Shown piece by piece: positions 27,100 through 33,967 of a DNA stretch of 64,000 nucleotides. The position numbers and the translations under genes were made by a program. Position 1 is the stretch's first letter; each line of letters begins with the position of its first letter. The notes below the pieces were generated by a model. That model was not told the DNA's origin. It did not search any database and worked only from the letters and a program-made list of their open reading frames with translations. The stretch is from Anaerolineales bacterium UBA6055 (lineage in GTDB: Bacteria > Chloroflexota > Anaerolineae > Aggregatilineales > Phototrophicaceae): assembly GCA_002428985.1 (NCBI GenBank), contig DIYL01000013.1, positions 1 through 64,000 on the forward strand, written 5' to 3'.

Positions 27100-27346
27100 C
27101 GACCTCATTAAACTGAAAAATCTTGGTGAAAAAAGTGCCGATATGCTAGTTAATGTCGGCATCACATCACCCCAACAAATTGAAGATCTCGGTGCAGTGG
27201 CAGTCTATAAACGATTGCGGGAACATCATCATGTTAGTCGTGTCATGCTGTGGGCATTACAAGGCGCACTGATGGATATACCCTACAATCAACTCCCCGA
27301 CGATATCAAACAAGATTTGCTGTATGAATTAGATAGAATAGATTAA
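27089..27346 (+). CDS. TfoX C-terminal-like helix-hairpin-helix protein
   Basis: The 85-residue protein matches the TfoX C-terminal domain pattern: LIKLKNLGEKSADMLVNVGI, IEDLGAVAVYKRL and MLWALQGALMDIPYNQLP. Stand-alone forms are widespread and of uncertain function, with a helix-hairpin-helix that may bind DNA. It begins inside the end of the M16-GNAT gene (11-bp overlap), so it belongs to the same transcript. GTG 27092 is an equally possible start. Confidence 0.85.
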   Translation: MVRDDLIKLKNLGEKSADMLVNVGITSPQQIEDLGAVAVYKRLREHHHVSRVMLWALQGALMDIPYNQLPDDIKQDLLYELDRID

Positions 27347-27388
27347 CTATCGCATCCAATTTGTAACCTATTACACAGGTACACTAAC

Positions 27389-27772
27389 TCAACTCACTTG
27401 TGCATCTTTTTCATACTTCGCTCGATTATCCAAAACCGTTTGAATGTTATCTTTCCCCCACTGGTTTAATAGTCTCGCAACAGGGTGTAGCGTTTTGCCA
27501 AGTTCTGTCACAGAGTATTCTACTTTTGGCGGTACTTCTGGATAAACTTTACGATGGATGATTCCATCACGTTCTAGCTCACGAAGCTGACGTGTTAACG
27601 TACGCGCTGTGATTTTAGGCATCATTCGTTTAATTTCACTGTAGCGTAATGCATCTGAATGCATCAGTTTAGATAAAATGATACCTTTCCATTTACCACC
27701 GATAACATCTAAAGTTGCCTCAACCGGGCAATCATAATTCTCCATAAATTGTATAATTTCTGGCATTTTCAT
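27389..27772 (-). CDS. HxlR-family transcriptional regulator
   Basis: The 127-residue winged-helix regulator has the family hallmark CPVEATLDVIGGKWKGIIL near the N-terminus, with Cys15 at the position used for redox or electrophile sensing in YodB/HypR-type members. RYSEIKRMMPKITARTLTRQL is the recognition helix region and VEYSVTELGKTL the wing. It is divergent from an MDR quinone-oxidoreductase-like gene, the classic HxlR arrangement for sensing quinones or aldehydes. AAGGAGATATG gives a clear start. A perfect inverted repeat lies directly upstream and probably binds this protein. Confidence 0.94.
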   Translation of the reverse strand: MKMPEIIQFMENYDCPVEATLDVIGGKWKGIILSKLMHSDALRYSEIKRMMPKITARTLTRQLRELERDGIIHRKVYPEVPPKVEYSVTELGKTLHPVARLLNQWGKDNIQTVLDNRAKYEKDAQVS

Positions 27773-27779
27773 ATCTCCT

Positions 27780-27799
27780 TAGTATCCCAAAAGATACTA
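27780..27799. promoter_or_regulatory. probable HxlR operator
   Basis: TAGTATC (27780-27786), a 6-bp spacer and GATACTA (27793-27799) form a perfect inverted repeat between the divergent hxlR-like gene and the oxidoreductase gene. It touches the hxlR ribosome-binding site, so binding could repress both directions. Confidence 0.6.
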
Positions 27800-27884
27800 T
27801 ATACCAAACTTGTGCGTACTTACATTTCATAACGTAGCTAACCATAATGATAGTATATTAACAAGCCACGAAGGAATGGAAGTC

Positions 27885-28802
27885 ATGAAAGCCGTTCAAA
27901 TTTTCGAAACTGGCACACCCGATGTATTGACATATGGTGAGGCACCAAAACCAACACTTGAACCCGAACATGTATTGATAAAAGTTCATGGAGCAGGATT
28001 GAATCCTGTAGATTATAAAATTCGTAGCTCTACACAATTACCCTCTTGGATTGAGCTACCAGCAATTTTAGGATGGGATGTCTCTGGTGTTGTGGAAGAA
28101 TCAGCAAGTGATAAGTTTAAGGTTGGTGACGAGGTTTATGGTTTAGTAAACTTCCCCAGACGTGGTGGAGCTTATGCAGAATATGTTCTAGCACCCGCAG
28201 ATCACATTACATACAAGCCTCAATCAATTAACCACATTTTAGCCAGTGGGGTCCCACTTGCATCATTAACTGCATTGCAAGTATTTGAGAGCAGTAATCT
28301 TAGTGAAGGGCAACGGGTATTAATACATGCAGGTGCAGGCGGTGTCGGCCACTTCGCGATCCAATTAGCAAAATTGCGTGGCGCACATGTTGTTACAACA
28401 GCATCTGAGCGCAACCACGAGTTCTTGCGCGACTTGGGCGCAGACGAGATTATTGACTATCATCAAGTCGAATTTGAAACTGTCGTGACAGATATTGATG
28501 TCGTTTTGCAATCTATCACTGGCACACACGGACAAAAATCCATTCAAACCGTAAAAGACGGAGGCAAGATTGTAACTATTGTCGGTGGGGTTGAGATTGA
28601 GCCCGAACGTAATATCGAGATTACACCGCTATTGGTAAGCCCATCAGCCAAGCAACTGGAGCAAATTACAAGTTGGATTGATAACAATGATTTACGCGTG
28701 CATATTCAAGAGACGTTTACATTGGAGAATATTAAAGAGGCACATGAAAAACTCGAAACAGGCAGAACGCGCGGGAAAATTGTACTAGATCTATCACACT
28801 AA
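27885..28802 (+). CDS. zinc-independent MDR oxidoreductase (quinone oxidoreductase-like)
   Basis: The 305-residue NADP-dependent reductase shows an N-terminal GroES-like part (MKAVQIFETGTPDVL, GAGLNPVDYKIRS, LGWDVSGVVEE) and the Rossmann loop HAGAGGVGHFAIQLAK. It lacks the cysteine-rich structural zinc loop of true alcohol dehydrogenases, which fits the quinone oxidoreductase group. ATG 27885 follows GAAGGA at 27870-27875 better than ATG 27876 does. Regulation by the divergent HxlR protein, induced by quinone or aldehyde stress, is inferred from context. Confidence 0.9.
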   Translation: MKAVQIFETGTPDVLTYGEAPKPTLEPEHVLIKVHGAGLNPVDYKIRSSTQLPSWIELPAILGWDVSGVVEESASDKFKVGDEVYGLVNFPRRGGAYAEYVLAPADHITYKPQSINHILASGVPLASLTALQVFESSNLSEGQRVLIHAGAGGVGHFAIQLAKLRGAHVVTTASERNHEFLRDLGADEIIDYHQVEFETVVTDIDVVLQSITGTHGQKSIQTVKDGGKIVTIVGGVEIEPERNIEITPLLVSPSAKQLEQITSWIDNNDLRVHIQETFTLENIKEAHEKLETGRTRGKIVLDLSH

Positions 28803-28840
28803 ATGGCAACGATTTAGTGTATGTTGTGTTATATACACTA
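28796..28840 (+). promoter_or_regulatory. overlapping alternative hairpins upstream of fabF
   Basis: ACACTAAAT (28796-28804) can pair with ATTTAGTGT (28812-28820), a 9-bp stem containing the oxidoreductase stop codon. Alternatively TAGTGTAT (28815-28822) can pair with ATACACTA (28833-28840). The two are mutually exclusive. They may be a terminator/antiterminator pair or repeated half-sites (ACACTA) of an operator for fabF. Confidence 0.4.
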
Positions 28841-28871
28841 GATTGTGAAAACAAAAGTAGAAAGTAATGCA

Positions 28872-30113
28872 ATGACACAAAAACGTGTAGTAATAACAGG
28901 CATGGGGCTTGTAAGTCCTGTCGGCAACAATGTAGGTGATTCATGGGATAATATCCGTGCGGGTAACAGTGGTATTGATTGGATCACATTGTTCGACCCA
29001 GACTTAGTCGCGAATCGTGTCGCAGGTGAAGTCAAAAATCTTGACCTTGAGGGGATTTTTGGCAAACGTGAGATGCGTCGTATGGATCGCGCCCAGATGT
29101 TAGCCTTGGTCGCAGCGGGTGAAGCACTCGAAGATGCTGGTATCGAAATCACCGATGACAACAAATACGATATTGGCTGTGTGATCGGCTCAGGGATTGG
29201 CGGCATTTCCACAGTTGTTGAAGCATTTCGCGGGTTTGATAAAAAGGGACACCGAGGAGTCAGTCCCGTCATTGTTCCGGCACTCTTGCATGATGGCATT
29301 AGTTCGCGGGTCTCTATGCAATATGGGCTGAAAGGGCCGAACTATAACATCACGGCAGCATGTGCGACCAGCAATAATACGCTCGGCGATGCGGCAGATA
29401 TGATCCGTCTCGGACGAGCCAAAGTCATGGTAGCTGGTGGTAGTGAAGCCTGTGTGATGCCAATCGTCATCAGTGGCTTTAATAATATGAAAGTCCTTAC
29501 CAATGACGAGGATATTCCCGAAAGAGCTTCCCGTCCATTTGATGCAACACGTGATGGGTTCGTTGCAGCAGAAGGTGCTGCTCTGCTTATCCTAGAAGAT
29601 CTTGAGCATGCACTTGAACGTGGCGCCAAAATCTATGCCGAATTCACCGGATACGGTCATACCTCCGATGCGTTCCATGTGACAGCACCCAATCCGGATG
29701 GTGTTGATGCAGCAGAAGCTATCCGACGGGCAATGAACGAAGCCAATATCACGGCAACCGATGTGAGCTACATCAATGCACACGGTACCGGTACACAACT
29801 CAACGATAAGAGTGAGACCCTAGCAATTAAGCTTGCTCTCGGCGAACAAGCCTATAATGTTCCAGTAAGCTCCACGAAATCAATGACTGGACATATCCTT
29901 GGCGCAACAGCCGCTGCAGAAGCCATCTTTGCGGTTAAAGCGATTGAAGATAACTTTGTGCCACCAACAACCAATCTCGAAAATCCAGATCCAGAATGCG
30001 ATCTTGATTACGTGCCCAACGTAGGGCGTGAGGTTGAAGTCAATCATGTTATGAGTAATTCTTTCGGTTTTGGTGGTCATAACACAACAGTGATTATCAG
30101 TCGCTATCAATAA
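28872..30113 (+). CDS. fabF: beta-ketoacyl-ACP synthase II
   Basis: The 413-residue condensing enzyme elongates acyl-ACP with malonyl-ACP in fatty acid synthesis. The Cys-His-His triad is visible: Cys164 (TAACATSNN), His304 (NAHGTGTQLND) and His341 (SMTGHILGA), with Lys336 and the terminal NSFGFGGHN. ATG 28872 gives the usual FabF length; GTG 28845 would add nine residues. No acpP, fabH or fabD is adjacent, so it is outside a fab cluster. It ends in a terminator that abuts the convergent UGSC gene. Confidence 0.94.
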   Translation: MTQKRVVITGMGLVSPVGNNVGDSWDNIRAGNSGIDWITLFDPDLVANRVAGEVKNLDLEGIFGKREMRRMDRAQMLALVAAGEALEDAGIEITDDNKYDIGCVIGSGIGGISTVVEAFRGFDKKGHRGVSPVIVPALLHDGISSRVSMQYGLKGPNYNITAACATSNNTLGDAADMIRLGRAKVMVAGGSEACVMPIVISGFNNMKVLTNDEDIPERASRPFDATRDGFVAAEGAALLILEDLEHALERGAKIYAEFTGYGHTSDAFHVTAPNPDGVDAAEAIRRAMNEANITATDVSYINAHGTGTQLNDKSETLAIKLALGEQAYNVPVSSTKSMTGHILGATAAAEAIFAVKAIEDNFVPPTTNLENPDPECDLDYVPNVGREVEVNHVMSNSFGFGGHNTTVIISRYQ

Positions 30114-30125
30114 AATGAAATAGTC

Positions 30126-30153
30126 AGGGCGATGTAGTGTCGCCCTACTTTTT
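30126..30153 (+). terminator. terminator after fabF
   Basis: A 7-bp stem AGGGCGA / TCGCCCT (30126-30132 / 30140-30146) is followed by five T. It ends at the stop codon of the convergent gene. Confidence 0.8.
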
Positions 30154-30664
30154 ATGCTGTAATTTCAGCAAGAATATCCTCAAAGGCTTTTTCTGCCAAA
30201 GCCCGCATCTCATCATCAGTACGATCTTGTATCGGATGCGCCACAAATACGACTGCCGGATCAAACCCAAGGGCATTTGATTGTGCCTCTGCTGCACTAA
30301 TAAATTCCGTTGATGCAACAAACACTCCTGAGACACCTCGTGATTCTAGATCTGTGATGTCATGCACACTGCACGACGTACATGATCCTCAATCGGCGAG
30401 GGCTTCGACCACCACATCACATTCAGTTGCAATTTGATGTTTGAGGTCAACAGGCGCAACCCGCGCAAAAGTCGGTTTTTGATAACGTTTCACTGCAATA
30501 TTCATATCAACAAGTTTTGCCTCGATGGCATCGAGGAAAACATCACCACGTGCTTTTGAAATGTCTAATAATCCCACAACTTTATCAGTCAGCGATTCGG
30601 GACGTGTCGTCCGTTCGCGTTGTGCAGGTTGAAGTTCACCTGTTGGATCTAATAAAACTCGCAT
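30152..30664 (-). CDS. UGSC-family selenoprotein (in-frame TGA = selenocysteine)
   Basis: The reading frame from ATG 30664 runs 91 codons to a TGA (30389-30391) and continues in the same frame for 78 sense codons to TAA at 30152. The TGA is followed by GGA TCA TGT, so the peptide reads A-D-U-G-S-C-T-S-C. This is exactly the U-G-S-C motif that names the UGSC family, whose members carry Sec or Cys there. Read through, the product is 170 residues, consistent with a small redox protein. AAGGAG precedes the ATG. A hairpin 4 nt after the TGA can serve as SECIS. The thioredoxin-domain gene 12 bp upstream is in the same operon. Function is unknown; a redox role is inferred. Confidence 0.88.
30360..30385 (-). 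promoter_or_regulatory. candidate bacterial SECIS hairpin in the UGSC gene
   Basis: On the minus strand UCAUGUAC (30385-30378) pairs with GUGCAUGA (30367-30360), 8 bp including one G-U, around a 10-nt loop GUCGUGCAGU that can add two G-U pairs. It begins 4 nt after the UGA, so the loop falls about 12-21 nt downstream, at the near edge of the range usual for bacterial SECIS elements. Confidence 0.6.
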
Positions 30665-30676
30665 AATTTCTCCTTT

Positions 30677-32119
30677 TTATGATTTAATTGCAACTGTAAC
30701 GGGTGTACTACCTTTTGCGCCAGATGCCCAGCCACCGACAACAGCCGACCACATTCCCGCACCACCACCAGCGTGGACGATCAACAATCCACCATCGCGA
30801 AATTTGGGGACTGTGGATTCAGCAAAGTGTTCCGGAATTCCCTCAGCAATACCGTTAGCCCCCAGTATCATGTCTTTCCCCGATAACATGAGGTGTTTAT
30901 TTAGTTCTTGACGAAAATGTACTTTTGTCCATCCAGCTTCCCGAAAAACCCGTTGATGTTCAGGTGTCACAATAAGCAACGCGTCAACCGCAACGGCAAT
31001 TTTATGATGCCATACAGTTCTTAGTGTGTATGCGATACTTTTAACGAGTGATTCTGGTGTACGTGATTTTTGATCAGCAACGCCATGCACCCCACCACCT
31101 GCAAATAGTGTGACAGTGGATTCATCCGCTGAAAATCCTCGTTCGACAGCTAATGAATCCCAATATGAATCATGCTCGCGTTCTGGAAAGCAAAATGTAT
31201 ATTTACCGGGTGTACCAAGTGCTGCACGATCTACCCCGCCGGGTTTACCACCGCCGATATTACGTATTACAAGTTGTAAAGCACGTCCAATCGTCGCATT
31301 TGCCCGATTACCTTGACCAAGTGCATTGATGCCCGAGTTCATACCGATTTTTTCTGTAATCGGCCCATTGACGATAACAACAGGTCCCGCAAAATACGTG
31401 GTCGCTAGCAAACCATGCATACAAAATTCGTCGATACATGCCGCTTCAACCGCTGCTAATACAACAGGAAAATATTCAGGTTTACAGCCTGCCATGACTG
31501 CATTAATCGCTATTTTTTCAACCGTCGCCGGAATATTATCGGGCGGAATGATGCCAACAACTTCGTCCGGCACACGGGTCGTTCCAGTTAACATGCGCAG
31601 AACACGGTCTTCTGTAGGTGGAACAACAGGTAAACCATCTGACCAACCGCGTTCGTATGCCAATTCGATCTCATCTTCAAGTTCAGCAACTTCAATCCGA
31701 CGCGCTTGTAATTGTGTATCATCAAATTTATATGCTAACTTTTCGGGCATACCGGGGTCAACCGATTTCGATCCACAACCGGGGCTAAATTCCGCGAGTT
31801 TTTCGCCTAATGTATCTATCTCTGTCAGATCGCGCCACTGTTGACGATTCCATCCAACTAAGCGACTTACTTCCTCGCCATCTTCAACTTGGATCAATGT
31901 CGGCACAATTTCAATATCGAGGCGATACGATACTTCCAGTTCAGTATCATCAATCACCTGCGATACAGATGGCGGAAACTGTGGGTTATCTTGAGAATAT
32001 ACCCTTAGATTGTACGCATCTTCAAGATGATTAAAGACAGGTTCAATGAGTGTACATGTTGCACAATCTTGTTTAACAACAGCAATAAATCCAGAGAAGT
32101 CTTTGAGAATAGGAGACAT
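30677..32119 (-). CDS. thioredoxin-domain protein co-transcribed with the UGSC selenoprotein
   Basis: The 480-residue protein has two parts. Residues about 1-105 are a thioredoxin-like domain with a CxxC pair (Cys19-A-T-Cys22 in VKQDCATC) and the cis-Pro region IEIVPTLIQVEDG. Residues about 150-480 form a large domain found beside UGSC proteins (ERGWSDGLPVVPPTEDRV, NIPATVEKIAINAVMAGCKPEYFP, NARANATIGRA-like NRANATIGRAL, GGGVHGV). I cannot name its reaction. The gene ends 12 bp before the selenoprotein gene, so the thioredoxin domain may reduce the Sec-Cys pair of its partner. No signal peptide is visible. Confidence 0.82.
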   Translation of the reverse strand: MSPILKDFSGFIAVVKQDCATCTLIEPVFNHLEDAYNLRVYSQDNPQFPPSVSQVIDDTELEVSYRLDIEIVPTLIQVEDGEEVSRLVGWNRQQWRDLTEIDTLGEKLAEFSPGCGSKSVDPGMPEKLAYKFDDTQLQARRIEVAELEDEIELAYERGWSDGLPVVPPTEDRVLRMLTGTTRVPDEVVGIIPPDNIPATVEKIAINAVMAGCKPEYFPVVLAAVEAACIDEFCMHGLLATTYFAGPVVIVNGPITEKIGMNSGINALGQGNRANATIGRALQLVIRNIGGGKPGGVDRAALGTPGKYTFCFPEREHDSYWDSLAVERGFSADESTVTLFAGGGVHGVADQKSRTPESLVKSIAYTLRTVWHHKIAVAVDALLIVTPEHQRVFREAGWTKVHFRQELNKHLMLSGKDMILGANGIAEGIPEHFAESTVPKFRDGGLLIVHAGGGAGMWSAVVGGWASGAKGSTPVTVAIKS

Positions 32120-32145
32120 AAATCAACTTTCGAAATAAACTTATT

Positions 32146-32159
32146 GGTACAATTGTACC
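32146..32159. promoter_or_regulatory. perfect 14-bp palindrome between divergent operons
   Basis: GGTACAA-TTGTACC is perfectly self-complementary and lies 26 bp upstream of the thioredoxin/UGSC operon start and about 85 bp upstream of the SH3-domain gene. It is well placed to control both directions. Confidence 0.45.
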
Positions 32160-32244
32160 GTTTGTTTGTCCAGTCATGCAAGCAATTGCGTCCATGTTTA
32201 TGGGATGTTATGCTTGGTATATGACGAATCAGAAAGGTCAACAG

Positions 32245-32871
32245 ATGCCACGTTTACGTGTATTACTTCTAAGCTGTTTGCTACTTTCTATACCCTTATT
32301 CATTCATGCCCAAGAACAACCTACAGGTGCTGTCTTTGCCACGAGTGATTCAGTAGTAACAATCAATGTACCTCGCCTAAATATCCGGTCATTACCAAGT
32401 GATACAGATCCAAACAGCATTGTTTGGAGAATTGGCATACAAGGTGAACGTTATCAGGCATTGAAATATTCTCGTGATGAGCAGTGGGTGCTCATTAGCG
32501 TCGGTGGCGACACAGCATGGGTACTACGTAGTGCCGTCTTATTGACCAATCCAGACAACGTTCGAATCATCGGTGAAATCTCGCCCGAAGAAGATGCCGC
32601 CATGCGCGCCTTAACGGATCAATTGGTTGAGTACATAAAATCGACAGTTGGCGTGACAGATAACCTTAATATACGCCTTGCGCCGGGCATTCAAAACCCT
32701 ATAATTGGTCTCATTCCATATCAAAACCGCGCCAATCCAGTCAACCTGTTTGCCAATGGCCAATGGTATCAGGTAGAACATGAAGGTGTCACAGGTTGGG
32801 TAAGTGCCATCTATGTCACATTCCCGCCGGGATTGGTCGCGCCATTAATCGAAAATGATGCACAGGGATAA
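32245..32871 (+). CDS. secreted protein with two SH3-like domains
   Basis: The 208-residue protein has a signal peptide (MPRLRVLLLSCLLLSIPLFIHAQ, cleavage after about residue 22) and two bacterial SH3-like modules. The first is about 35-105 (VPRLNIRSLPSDTDPN, WVLISVGGDTAWVLRSAVLL), the second about 140-200 (LNIRLAPGIQNPIIGLIP, WYQVEHEGVTGWVSAIYV). Such modules bind cell-wall or other surface ligands. ATG 32245 gives the clean signal peptide and follows AGAAAGGT; an upstream in-frame start at 32176 would add 23 residues that spoil it. A tiny membrane-protein gene follows within 4 bp. Confidence 0.85.
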   Translation: MPRLRVLLLSCLLLSIPLFIHAQEQPTGAVFATSDSVVTINVPRLNIRSLPSDTDPNSIVWRIGIQGERYQALKYSRDEQWVLISVGGDTAWVLRSAVLLTNPDNVRIIGEISPEEDAAMRALTDQLVEYIKSTVGVTDNLNIRLAPGIQNPIIGLIPYQNRANPVNLFANGQWYQVEHEGVTGWVSAIYVTFPPGLVAPLIENDAQG

Positions 32872-32875
32872 CCCA

Positions 32876-33013
32876 ATGAAATTATCTGATTTAACCGAGA
32901 TCTTTAGTGAAGGCTCAGAAGCACGGCGTGTATTTGGGAAGTACTATGCCATTCTTGCTATTATTGCCATCCTGACTGTCTTGGGCTTACTTGCCCTCGC
33001 AACTCAAGGGTAA
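32876..33013 (+). CDS. 45-residue single-pass membrane protein
   Basis: This small gene starts 4 bp after the SH3-domain gene. The product has a charged N-terminal 22 residues (KLSDLTEIFSEGSEARRVF) and one hydrophobic helix (about 23-42, YYAILAIIAILTVLGLLALA). It is probably a tail-anchored or N-in membrane protein that works with its secreted neighbour. No family is recognised. A terminator follows 40 bp later, so this pair forms its own transcript. Confidence 0.6.
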   Translation: MKLSDLTEIFSEGSEARRVFGKYYAILAIIAILTVLGLLALATQG

Positions 33014-33052
33014 CACCACACATAACAAAAATGAAACAACTCTAAAGTTTTT

Positions 33053-33097
33053 GTCCGCTTGCCTTACAGTAGAATATTTAAGGAGGCGGACATTTTT
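33053..33097 (+). terminator. two-part terminator splitting the envelope gene cluster
   Basis: GTCCGC (33053-33058) pairs with GCGGAC (33086-33091), and inside it CCTTA (33062-33066) with TAAGG (33079-33083). ATTTTT follows. The next gene starts at 33179. Confidence 0.75.
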
Positions 33098-33178
33098 GTT
33101 GCATAGATGTAACATTTGTCTCCGGTTTATTTTAATTATAACAATCAATATGAATTATCTAACCAAGAGGCAATGATC

Positions 33179-33958
33179 GTGAGTGAAAAAGAGAAGAAGG
33201 AACCAGTCGCAGAAGCTGACTCAAAGCCAGAAGCCCCACCACCCGAACCCGAAAAAGAAGAGCCACCCCAAAGTTATAAGCGCATCTCTTTTATCTTATC
33301 AATAGTGCTGATTTTTGCGGGTATTGTCACCATGTTGAATACATGGGAAGTGCTCAGCATCAAGATTTATCGTCAAAGTAATAAGATCATCAACGCCGAG
33401 TTCAACCGCAATCAAGCCGAATTAATCAGCCGAAGTTTATCACAACTCAATATGACAACCTATACATCGTATCTGATCAATGATCAGTTGCGCAGTAGCT
33501 TAGACGAAGAGCTACTAGAATTAGAAGCATTACGGGACGAAGAGAGTGAAGATTTTGATCCCGTTCTTTATAATGGACTAGCCCTACAATTTGATGATGC
33601 ATTAGCAAGAACAGATATTGATTCGTTCTACTTCCCCACACAGTATCTACGCCCAGATGGTACATACGACGAAGATCGTAACCGTGCTGAGCGATTTGCT
33701 GATGTCGCTAATAACCTTGAAATTGATTCAGATAAAATTCTTGACGAAACATGGGCAATGCGCGACCGAAAGTTAGGGTTCATGAATGCAACACGCCTTC
33801 TTGGGTTAAGTATAGCCATTCTCGGCTTCGAGAAAGTCTTCTTTTGGAAGCGGAGACTCATCCGTTACCCAATTATTCTGGCGGGTCTCTTCTCATTAGC
33901 AGCCGGCTTCCTGACCTATCTCAGCCTCAACCCTGACCCAATTAGTATACTGTTTTAG
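33179..33958 (+). CDS. membrane protein of unknown function, paralogous to the next gene
   Basis: The 259-residue protein has a Glu/Pro/Lys-rich cytoplasmic start, a transmembrane helix (ISFILSIVLIFAGIVTML), a long soluble loop containing NRAERFADVANNLEIDS, and two C-terminal helices (LLGLSIAILGFEKVFF; IILAGLFSLAAGFLTYL). GTG 33179 has AAGAGG at a suitable 8-nt distance; ATG 33173 would be too close. The layout and the NRAER motif recur in the next protein, so the two are diverged paralogues. No known family is recognised. Confidence 0.7.
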   Translation: MSEKEKKEPVAEADSKPEAPPPEPEKEEPPQSYKRISFILSIVLIFAGIVTMLNTWEVLSIKIYRQSNKIINAEFNRNQAELISRSLSQLNMTTYTSYLINDQLRSSLDEELLELEALRDEESEDFDPVLYNGLALQFDDALARTDIDSFYFPTQYLRPDGTYDEDRNRAERFADVANNLEIDSDKILDETWAMRDRKLGFMNATRLLGLSIAILGFEKVFFWKRRLIRYPIILAGLFSLAAGFLTYLSLNPDPISILF

Positions 33959-33967
33959 GAGGCTATC

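Noticed and set aside
30152..30664. Split pseudogene or two short hypothetical genes around 30389
   Set aside because: The only interruption is a TGA exactly at the UGSC position, both sides are in one frame and the motif after it is intact. A selenocysteine gene explains this better than decay.
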